The position numbers and the translations under genes were made by a program. Below, one piece after another: positions 55,111 to 64,000 of a stretch of 64,000 bases of DNA. Below the pieces are notes generated by a model that was not told the DNA's origin, ran no database searches, and saw only the letters and a list, made by a program, of their open reading frames with translations. Location: contig JANFOE010002254.1 in the NCBI GenBank assembly GCA_025667525.1, forward strand, positions 186,001-250,000, given 5' to 3'. This DNA is from Glebionis coronaria. Taxonomy: Eukaryota > Streptophyta > Magnoliopsida > Asterales > Asteraceae. Within the stretch, counting starts at the first letter, position 1; each line of letters opens with the position of its first letter.

Positions 55111-56387
55111 CTTTTTGTTATTGGGCCCAATTTTGGCCCAATAGTGTACTGTTTTGGGTTTAGCCCATTTTCTAGGCCCAATAGGGGTATTTAGGTAATT
55201 TCACTTTCATTTCTGAGTTATTTAGGTTAAATTAAGCTAGTTTGCAAGTTTTTAGAATTTTTTATGATTTTTGGATTTTTAATATTATTTTAATATTATT
55301 TTATTATTAAAAATAAAAAGTCTGATTTTCTAAGTTTTTACATTTTCCCTAGGTTTTAAACACTTAATTAGGATTTTTGCAACTTTCCAAATATTTTTAG
55401 AGTCTTTTAATTATTTTCTAGAATTAATTTAAGTTTTAATTGATTTTAGTAGTTTTTAATTGTTTAAAAATAGTTTTTAGTGGTTTTAAAATTTTGAAAA
55501 ATACTTTTTAGCTTAATTAGGGTATTTTTGAGGTTTACAAACTTTAAAATCTTGTTTAGGGCTTTTTAATAATTAATTTTGATTTTTAGGGCTTTAATTA
55601 GCATTAAAAAGTCATTATCTAATTAATTAAAAGGTTTTGGCAATTTTGGATTTTTTGTAAACTCTTAGAATATTATTTTGGATTTTTGGTAATTTTTAGG
55701 AATTTTTAGGGTAAAATTTTAATTTTAGTGCTTTTTACGGTTTTACGTGTATACCTTTTTCGACTTAGTTTAATCCGTCTTCGTAACCGTCATTCTCTTC
55801 TAATCCCCTTTCTATTTTTCTTTCTCAAAAATATAATCACAAATCTAATCCAATTCATTACACACATAACACACTAGCCTCCTTGAGAACGAACTCATTT
55901 TAGGGTCTTTTACTCACGGTTTTCCTAAATCGCCGTGCTTACCCTATTTGTTGCTCTTTTCCTAAAGGGTATACAAAAACTCAACTATCAATCTTGATCT
56001 TAGGATCTTACGATTTTACGATACTACAAAGCAATAACGATCCGGATCTTACGTAGGAAAAAGGCTCTTAAGTGCTTCGCGCCGCCTCGTTTCCCCGCTT
56101 GCTTGTGAGTATTTGATTTTGAGAGCTAATCGAGGGTTATGCCGCCCAAAGTATTACTAAGTATCATATATATTTTCTTATTTTCATTGATTAAACCCTC
56201 TTGAACGTTTTGGTGTTCCACCAACGTTCTAAAGTCATCGAAGGCGTTCACTTCACGTGATCGTTTTCATTCCTTGAGGCTTCTTTAATCGAGAGATTTG
56301 ATTAAGGAGGAGATTTGTAGATTTGTGTCTACTTAATACATTCCACAAGATCCAAAAAGGTTAATACAATCAAAAACCACAAAAAAA

Positions 56388-57977
56388 TTGAAAAATACAA
56401 AACACCAAAAAGAATCTTCTTTGCTCGTCCCCTCGTTGTACGTGACGTTTATGCTAACTCGAAATCAAGCAAGACGTGCACGTAAACGAAAGAACAAAAC
56501 TCCCACTCCAAATCTTTCTAGTGAGGAGTCTCCTATTGACGAACCCATTATAAGAGAAGCACCAACCATGGCGAATCGAACTATGATGGAGTTACTTCAA
56601 GCACCCACCGAGGGTTATGGAGAGGCTATTGTGATTCCCGCTATCCTTGCAGAGAATTTTGAGGTGAAAACGGGTTTGTTGTCGATGATCCAAAACAACA
56701 AGTTCCGTGGTGATGAGAAGGACAATCCACACAACCATATCCGCCAATTCAATCGTCTTACCGCCACTTGCAAGTTTAAGGATGTCTCGAATGACTCGAT
56801 TAAGATGATGCTTTTTCCGTATTCCTTAGCGGGGCCCGCTAAAATTTGGTTAGAGAAAGAGCCACCCAATTCTATATTGACGTGGAAGGATCTCGTGTCT
56901 AAGTTTGTGAACCAATTTTTTCCGCCCTCTAAGACTACGCACTTGAAAAACGAGATTTCAAAGTTTTCACAAGAGTTTAATGAAAGTTTTTCAACGGCTT
57001 GGAATAGGTTTAAGGAAATGTTACATGAATGTCCTCATCACGGTTTTTCCGATTTGCATCAAATTGACACGTTTTACAATGGACTTAATGATCATGAAAG
57101 GGATTATTTGAATGCCGTCGCGGGTGGTAATTTTTTGTGTAAAACGGTTGAGGAAGCTTTGGTGATAATTGAAAATAGATCTAAGGTGTATAGTCCTCGT
57201 AGCACGTCTAGTGTTCGTAAGGCTTCGTCTTCGGCTTCACCTTCTTTGTCTACTACCATCGATGCTTGCCAAATTGAGGCGAACTTGGAAAATAAGATTT
57301 TTGATAAGCTTAAAGGACTTTTGATTGAGTTTAAAGTTGGTGAACAAAGTGCTCCCGCTACGGCTAAAGCGGTTGAGGTTTCTTGCATGTATTGTGGTGG
57401 AGGTCATGATTTCTCCGAGTGCATTACCAACGGTGGTAACACTTCGAGTGCCTTCGCGGCCACGGGAAATTACAACCAAAACGGTCAAGTTTCCCGCTCT
57501 AATCAAATGACTCCACCGGGTTTTGATTCAAATCAAAATGCTAACAACAACTATCGCAACAATCAAGTTGGTTTCAAAAACAATTACAACAAGGGAAACT
57601 ATGGGAATCAAGGGGCTAATAATCAAGTTTCAAACAAAAATGATTTTCAAAACAACAACAAAGGTTTGCAAACATTGAAAGATCTTCCAAGTGAGTTTGT
57701 TGAATACGCTAGTAGGAATGATGCTAGGTTTGACAATATCCAAAGAGAAATCATTAGCCTAAGATCCGAGTTTAAGAACGACTTGAAGAAAGAGTTGAAA
57801 AATGAGTTAGCAAATGAACTTAAAATCCACATCAACAAGATGGAAGGAAATGTCACTAGGTTGCAAAAAAACCAACAAAAAATGGAACAAGGGCAACATG
57901 AGATTAAACAAGAGATGATTAAGGCTGAGAAAAGGCAAACCGAGGCCGTATTGAGGCAATCCAATTTTGAAGATTAA
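56388..57977 (+). pseudogene. gag: Athila gag
   Basis: The likely start is the Met at 56451 (MLTRNQARRARKRKNKTP), since basic MxTR starts are usual; the frame is open further upstream to 56388. The gag domain covers MMELLQAPTEGYGEAIV, FRGDEKDNPHNHIRQFNRL, FPYSLAGPAKIWLEKEPP, VNQFFPPSKTTHLKNEI, FKEMLHECPHHGF and QIDTFYNGLNDHERDYLNA. A CysCys-His-Cys knuckle (CMYCGGGHDFSEC) follows, then Asn/Gln-rich sequence and a charged coiled coil (DLKKELKNELANELK). TAA at 57975-57977 ends it; the same frame is open beyond, so this stop probably truncated a gag-pol fusion. Confidence 0.88.
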
Positions 57978-59432
57978 ATCTCATCTATGTTTGAGGCAAT
58001 AATGTGTAAACTGTCTTCGAGTGGTCTTCCTAGCAACACCATATCCAACCCTAAGGGTGAGATGAAAGTAATTACCACACGTAGTGGTAAGACACTTAAG
58101 GAACCGACTCCTCAACCAATTGCTCCTACGGAGGAAGCAATTGAGGAAGAACCCGAGGTGGTGGTCCAAAAGGAGCATGTCCCAATCCCACGAAGTACCG
58201 ATCATGCCACACCTACGGTTGACCCTTTACCATCATTGGAACCCGAGATTCCAAAGGCTATGCCTACTATGCCTCAACCCACACCACCTTTGCCCTATCC
58301 ATCGAGACATAGGAAGGAGAAACGTCAAGAGCGCGGAAATTATCAATTTGAGCTTTTTATGAAAATGTTTCGTGATTTGCACTTTAATGTGAGTTTCGCC
58401 GATGCTTTGGTCATGATGCCTCGATTTGCCTCTAACTTTAAGAGTATGTTGAACAACAAGGAGAAATTGTACCAATTGTCTAGTTGTTCGTCGGTTTATC
58501 TTAATCGCATACCTCAAAAAGTCGGTGATCCCGGTAAATTCTTGATTCCATGTGCAATCCAAGATATGGAGGAATGCTTCGCCTTGGCCGATCTTGGTGC
58601 TAGCATTAACTTGATGCCACTTGCAATCTTCAAGTCGCTCAATCTTCCTAATCTTACTCCTTCACTAATGTCTATCGAGTTGGCCGACCATTCCACGATT
58701 CCCGCATGTGGTTTGGCGGAAGACGTTTTTGTGAAAGTGGGGAAGTTCTACTATCCCGTAGACTTTATCGTTGTCGATATCCCCACGGATCCTCAAGTTC
58801 CTCTCATTTTAGATCATTCGGTTTTAAATATGTCTATGGCTTTGATCGATGTTCATGCTAGAAAGATCACCTTACGTTTCAACGACGAGGAACTTGTTAT
58901 AAACGCAACTCAAAACTCTCAAATTTCTCATTTTTATTCCGTTGCAACCATAAACCTCGTTGATATGATTGACGTGGTTTGCGAGGAATTCTCACAAGAA
59001 GTTCTAGGTTTTGGTGATGAAGAAACTAGTGGCAATCCCACTATGTTAGATCCAATTCTTGATAATTCGACACCAACCTTCACTCCATTTGAAGGTGGTG
59101 GTTTTACGTTGGAAGAATTCGATGTTCCATGTACTTGTGACGAAGACCTCGACAACGATGAGGACTTCTCGATTATCAAGGATTTTCTTAACGATTTCCC
59201 ATTACCTCTACCCGAGGAGGTTATGAGTATCGAGCCCAAATCTTCACTTGAGGAACCACCTATCCTTGAGTTAAAAGATTTACCTCCTCACCTCGAGTAT
59301 GTCTATTTGGAGGAGGACGAAAAGTTGCCGGTTATTATTGCGAAGGAACTTTCGAATGATGAAAAAAACCGCACTTGTCGATGTTCTAAAGGATCACAAA
59401 GGGGCAATTGCGTGGAAGTTATCCGACATTAA
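57978..59432 (+). pseudogene. pol: Athila aspartic protease region
   Basis: Same frame as gag after one stop. Starts with MFEAIMCKLSSSGLPSN and the conserved ITTRSGKTLKEP. A Pro-rich linker precedes RQERGNYQFELFMKMFRDL. The protease core is CAIQDMEECFALADLGASIN, with the active-site Asp in a D-L-G-A context usual for Athila, then STIPACGLAEDVFVKVGKFY, DFIVVDIP and VPLILDHSVL, where the common G-R-P-F block has changed. A one-base loss in the A-run at 59362-59368 shifts the frame; the RT frame overlaps from 59299. Confidence 0.85.
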
Positions 59433-61044
59433 GGGAATCGATCCCAAGTTTTGTACCCACAAAATCTTAATGGAGGAGGATTACAAGCCCGCAATCCAAA
59501 GTCAAAGGAGGGGGAACCCCAAAATTCACGACGTCATCAAAAAGGAGGTCCTTAAACTCCTTGACGCGGGAATGATTTACCCTATTTCCGATAGCCCTTG
59601 GGTGAGTCCTATTCATTGTTTCCCTAAAAAGGGAGGGATGACCGTTGTGCCAAACGATGCCAATGAGTTGATTCCCACTAGACTCGTGACCGGATGGAGA
59701 GTGTGCATTGACTATCGTAAGTTGAATGAAGCCACTCGAAAAGACCATTTTCCCTTGCCCTTCATGGACCAAATGTTGGAGCGTCTTGCGGGAAACGATT
59801 TCTATTGCTTTTTAGATGGTTTTTCCGGTTACTTCCAAATTCCCATCGATCCTCATGATCAAGAGAAAACTACGTTTACGTGTCCATATGGAACGTTTGC
59901 CTATCGTAGAATGCCATTCGGACTTTGCAATGCACCGGGGACCTTTCAAAGGTGCATGATGGCTATTTTTCATGACATGATCGAGAAGACGATGGAAGTC
60001 TTCATGGATGACTTTTCCGTGTTTGGTAATTCGTTCACTTCGTGTTTGTCGAACCTTGAGAGAATGTTGAAACGTTGTGAGGAAACCAACCTTGTGCTCA
60101 ATTGGGAAAAGTGTCATTTTATGGTTAAGAGTGGAATCGTCTTAGGGCACAAGGTCTCAAAAGCGGGGATTGATGTAGATCAAGCTAAGGTAGACGTCAT
60201 CGCCAAATTACCTCATCCCAAAACCGTCAAGGGAGTTATGAGTTTCCTAGGCCACGCGGGCTTTTATCGTCGATTCATCAAGGATTTTTCAAAGATCTCT
60301 CGACCTATTACACATCTTCTTGAAAAAGAGGCACGTTTTGTCTTTGACGAAGATTGTGTACGAGCCTTTGAAATCCTTAAGAGGAAACTTACCGAAGCTC
60401 CCATTCTTGTTGCTCCCAATTGGAACCTCCCCTTTGAACTAATGTGTGATGCTAGTGATTATGCTATTGGGGCCGTTTTGGGGCAACGTCATGATAAGCA
60501 CTTCTTGCCTATTCACTATGCTAGCAAGACGATGACCGAGGCTCAACTAAAATACACTACAACGGAGAAGGAGTTCCTTGCCGTGGTGTATGCATTTGAG
60601 AAGTTCCGACCTTACCTCGTCTTAGCTAAATGCATAGTGTATACGGACCATTCGGCTATTAAGTATCTCATGGCAAAGCAAGATGCTAAGCCTAGATTAC
60701 TTAGTTGGATTCTCCTCCTTCAAGAATTTGATCACACCATCGTTGACAAAAAAGGAGCCGAGAATCTAGCGGCCGATCATCTTTCTCGTTTGGAAGATCC
60801 TCACCAAAGTGTTTACGAGCCCAAGGAAATCACCGAAACATTTCCGCTCGAGACACTTGGTGTAGTGAATTCTAAGCTTGATTCTTCCAACCCATGGTTT
60901 GCGGATTTTGCAAATTACCATGCGGGTAACTTCATCATTAAGGGTATGACGACTCAAGAAAAACAAAAATTCTTTCGTGACGTCAAGTTCTACTTTTGGA
61001 ACGACCCTTATTTGTTTCGAACTTGTGCGGATCAAATCATCTGA
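59365..61044 (+). pseudogene. pol: Athila reverse transcriptase and RNase H
   Basis: Coding from the frameshift onward: [94 protein letters not shown] and the catalytic [10 protein letters not shown]. The thumb and RNase H connection ([20 protein letters not shown]) lead to the RNase H blocks [36 protein letters not shown] and [13 protein letters not shown], then [15 protein letters not shown]. The RT core is uninterrupted. TGA at 61042-61044 separates it from integrase in the same frame. Confidence 0.93.
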
Positions 61045-62181
61045 CGTTGTGTATTTGGCACCGAAGCTTCTAACATCCTTAGAGCTTGCCATGAGGGACC
61101 CACGGGTGGTCACCACGGTGCTAATCTCACGGCTAAGAAGGTGTTTGATGCCGGCTTCTTTTGGCCTACTATTTACCGAGATGCACAAGATCTTGTGAAG
61201 TCTTGTGATTCATGCCAACGACAAGGAAAAGCCTCACAAAAAGATGAAATGCCACAAAATATCATCCAAGTGTGTGAGATCTTTGACGTTTGGGGTATAG
61301 ACTTTATGGGGCCGTTCCCATCATCTCGTGGTAATAAGTACATTCTCGTTGCGGTTGACTACCTATCTAAGTGGGTGGAGGCCAAAGCCTTGCCCACCAA
61401 TGATGCTCGTGTGGTAGTCAAGTTTTTGAAAAGCTTGTTTTCTCGGTTTGGAACCCCTCGTGCGATCATAAGCGATCGTGGAACCCATTTTTGTAACGAC
61501 CAATTTGAAAGGGTCCTAAGGAAATATGGGGTTACACATCGGCTTTCTACGGCTTATCACCCACAAACGAGTGGGCAAGTCGAGGTTTCAAACCGAGCGT
61601 TGAAGAGGATCTTGGAGAGATCCGTTGGGGAAAACCGACAATTGTGGTCGGATAAGTTGGACGATGCTTTATGGGCCTTTAGGACCGCTCATAAGACACC
61701 CATTGGGTGCACTCCCTATAAGCTTGTGTATGGAAAGAATTGTCATTTGCCTATCGAGTTAGAACACAAGGCTTATTGGGCCCTAAAGCATTGCAATGAT
61801 GATATGGAGACCGCGGGAAAACACCGGAAAATGCAATTGAATGAATTAGATGAATTGAGGGACATTGCTTATGAAATTTCATTGATTTACAAAGAATAAA
61901 CTAAAAAGTTGCATGATTCTAAAATTAAAAACCGGGTTTTTAACATTGGGGATCAAGTTTTGCTTTTTAATTCTTGCTTGAAAATCTTTTCCGGTAAGTT
62001 GAAATCCCGTTGGTCCGGTCCATTCACCGTGACTCAAGTGTTTCCGTATGGGACCATCGAGCTAGCTCAAGATGATGGTCCTAACTTCAAGGTGAATGGA
62101 CATAGGTTGAAGCACTACTTTGGCGGGGAAGTTCCATCCTTTAACTACCTCGACCAAGTCACCTTCCCCAATGATAATTAG
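61045..62181 (+). pseudogene. pol: Athila integrase
   Basis: The same frame as RT continues after the TGA. The zinc module has H in [13 protein letters not shown] and C in [10 protein letters not shown]. The core has catalytic Asp in [13 protein letters not shown], Asp in [14 protein letters not shown] and Glu in [36 protein letters not shown] is typical of gypsy integrases. TAA at 61897-61899 interrupts before the C-terminal DNA-binding region (KNRVFNIGDQVLLFN, LKSRWSGPFTVTQVFPYG), which ends at a TAG near 62179 after VTFPNDN. No chromodomain is present, as expected for Athila. Confidence 0.9.
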
Positions 62182-64000
62182 TATTGAGGGGATCGAGTCG
62201 AGCTCATGATTCGGTAATAAAAAACGAGGAGCCTCGTGGGGGAGTCCCATGCTTATCCTATGTACATATTATCGCTTTCTAATGTAGTTAACGTGTGGGG
62301 ATTTTTGCCCTTCCAACCTTTGTTCCGTGGTTGTTTGTGAATTGTGGACTTTAGATGATCATGATCTTCACGATTGGAGCCTCTCGTGTTCGTTTTATGG
62401 GAGCACTCGATCGTTTGCTTTGAAGACTTTCTCAATATCCATGATATATCCTTTTGATATTCTAACCTTAGGTTTATAGCACACTTCATAAACGGCTATT
62501 AATTTATTGGTTACACCCTTTCCATGCTAGATTAGGCATTCGACTACGTCTCTAGTATGGGGGTGTTTGCACCCCTAGACTCGAAACATTGAGGACAATG
62601 TTTAACTTTAGTATGGGGGGGGGGGGGGTGAATAGATACTTGCCTTGCCAAACCTTCGCGCTTTCCAAAGTTTATCTTTTTGTTTATCGTTTTTGTTGCA
62701 AAATAAGGCTAAAAATGGCCAAATTTTAAATTTTTTCTCATGTTTTATAAGTGTTTGAAGACACGAATGTAGGTTTTCCGATGGCGAGAATAAGAGTAAT
62801 TTTTGACTCGACCGTGCGTGTTGAGCACTTAGCTTTGGTTCCTTAACTACACATTAGGCTAAGTCTCTTAAATGAGGACGAGAAATGATAGGGTTAATTA
62901 TAAGTTACTATGCTAAACGTAGAGTACTCGTATTCTTTCAAAAACTCATGTGTTCTCGTTGTTTGCTTATTCTCCCTTCGCATGTAAATATTTTTTGCTT
63001 AATAAATATTGACTTAGCGGTTTAGTTGGGATTGTTGGGTTTCTAGTCTTTTCTAGTAGCTTCCGTGTAATTAAATTGGGAAGACATTAAGGTATCGCCG
63101 GCGTCACGGTTTGAAGTATTGGCACCCGAATAATCAAAAGCTTCACCCAATAATAAGATTTCAAGGGCTCACCTAAATCAAGCAAACAATTTGAAGCCCC
63201 ACAAGGTCGAAAAATCTATGCAAAATTGAAAGTGAATCAAGCCTTAATCTTCGAAGCTTTAAAGATCCAAAATTCGCCTTAGCGTGAGGATATACGTCTT
63301 TGGCTAATAAAACTACCGATGAGGTGGATAATAAAAGGCAAGGCAAGACCGAAGTCATAATAAAAGCTTCATGGCGAAGTTGAATAAAAGATGGAGGTAA
63401 ACCAAAGATAATAAGGCCCTTCCGTTAGGGGGCGTATAAAAGTCTTGGTAATAAGTCTCATGTTCAAAACCGTTATAAAACCGTGTTTATCGATTCTTCT
63501 TGTCAACTTAATTTTTTAACATCGTTGTCTATTGGGAGGGGTTATTGATTTGATGGTCTTAGTTACACCGTTAGGACTCTATTTTTAGACCTAAACCTCT
63601 ATTATCGCATAAGTCAAACAATGTATCCTCGTGAAACATTCAAGACAATATAAAATATAAGAGATACAACTTAGGAATAATGGGAGGATAAGTACGTGAT
63701 TAGGGCATATGAGTAGTGGTAGCATTATTAACTTATAATGACAATGATCTCGTTGCGCGCTTGGCATGGAATTGGGGTGAAAATCGAGGACGATGAAATT
63801 ATTTCTAACGAAGCATTCACGTGTTCTTATTCTATGAACCTAAACGTCCCATTTTGCGATGAAAATCATACATTATGTCTAAAACACAAGTAGTAGTAGC
63901 AATAGTAGTAGTGTAGCTAGTTTATCGTTCAATAAAGTGAATAAAATGAATTTTGGAGATGCTACGATACTTTATTCTAGCATTGCGTGAGGGCACGGCA
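62182..64000 (+). other. Athila 3' non-coding region
   Basis: No supported ORF; if this lineage once had an envelope-like gene, none remains here. TAGTATGGGGGTGTTTGCACC near 62555 and a 14-base G run (62615-62628) within GAGGACAATG...TAGTATGG are purine-rich tract candidates. Simple GTAGTAGTAGCAATAGTAG sequence lies near 63893. The 3' LTR was not reached or cannot be recognised. Confidence 0.55.
62615..62628 (+). repeat. 14-base G homopolymer
   Basis: Run of G in the context AGTATGG...GTGAATAG. Possibly an expanded polypurine tract; also a likely sequencing-length artefact site. Confidence 0.85.

Larger units (their letters stand above)
51840..56387 (+). other. Probable 5' LTR and leader of the Athila element
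   Basis: U3-like part (about 51890-53130) has repeated phrases ACAAGTTTGGTCC and AATTACAAAAAGG(G/A)CCC. A TATA box follows at 53134. The stretch to about 56000 would be R/U5 and leader. The LTR start may be near 51880 and its end near 56080, where GCGCCGCCTCGTTTCCCCG could be a degraded primer site. Neither is certain. The 50-90-codon frames here are not supported as genes. Confidence 0.5.
51835..64000 (+). mobile_element. Athila-type Ty3/gypsy retrotransposon, 3' end outside window
   Basis: Long AT-rich LTR/leader candidate (about 51840-56380), then gag, protease, RT/RNase H and integrase on the plus strand, then at least 1.8 kb of non-coding 3' region reaching the window edge. Protein signatures (MLTRNQARRARK gag start, ADLGASINLMP protease, [10 protein letters not shown] reverse transcriptase) are Athila-type. 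It carries at least three in-frame stops and one frameshift, so it is non-functional. LTR boundaries and target duplication cannot be tested without the 3' LTR. Confidence 0.85.

Noticed and set aside
56078..56098. Primer-binding site of the Athila element at GCGCCGCCTCGTTTCCCC
   Set aside because: Only partial likeness to the tRNA-Asp site, and no LTR end with CA could be fixed beside it. Mentioned as a candidate only.
1..64000. tRNA and rRNA genes
   Set aside because: Only tRNA-complementary primer sites were seen; no cloverleaf or rRNA sequence was recognised by reading.

Overview
The window is nuclear DNA of a flowering plant. Almost all of it is transposable-element sequence in nested layers. 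The evidence is Ty1/copia, chromovirus (Tekay/Del-like) and Athila-like Ty3/gypsy retrotransposons, Helitron-like termini, a hAT element, a Mutator-like transposase and a short run of the plant telomere heptamer CCCTAAA. The style of the SIRE-like copia and Athila proteins suggests Asteraceae, but that is inference. I found no intact host gene. Gene-like host content is limited to decayed fragments (DUF1985-type, F-box-associated) at 43-47 kb and one unrecognised 194-codon ORF at 51.3-51.8 kb.

Layout. At 1-2216 is the 5' end of a minus-strand Athila-like element: gag start, tRNA-Asp-type primer site, and a 1.88-kb LTR with TGATA/TATCA ends. Its LTR cuts into the reverse transcriptase of an older copia element, whose RT/RNase H tail and 3' LTR run to 4313. 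4.3-9.9 kb is mostly unassigned, with an LTR-promoter-like piece and an RTE-type LINE 3' end. At 9933-24061 is a complete but decayed minus-strand Tekay-type chromovirus with 2.9-kb LTRs. Its left LTR is split by a very young 3.06-kb non-autonomous LTR element (apparently identical 418-bp LTRs, perfect TAAAC target duplication, no gag-pol). 24-29.5 kb is AT-rich spacer with a small Helitron-like element and an interstitial telomere repeat. A second Helitron-like element (29505-41921) is split by an 11.8-kb, young, nearly intact SIRE-type copia element (TSD AAATC). A 609-bp hAT element with a perfect 8-bp TSD follows. 43.5-50.9 kb holds three adjacent plus-strand pseudogenes: a DUF1985-type gene with tandemly amplified exons, an F-box-associated fragment, and a MULE transposase. 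From about 51.84 kb to the end is a plus-strand Athila element: LTR/leader, gag, protease, RT/RNase H and integrase, with its 3' LTR outside the window.

How it works together. Each retrotransposon follows the usual plan: LTR promoter, tRNA primer site, gag capsid, protease, reverse transcriptase, RNase H, integrase, polypurine tract, LTR. Only the SIRE-like element looks close to functional; one in-frame TAA lies between its gag and protease. The Tekay and Athila pol genes carry several stops and frameshifts. The most unusual observations are three small GT-AG intron-like gaps in the Tekay gag, each keeping the frame; serial exon-plus-intron duplication in the DUF1985 pseudogene; TTCCGA-rich arrays in the presumed RNA leaders of two unrelated elements; and CCAAT/GTTCACAC arrays inside the young non-autonomous element.
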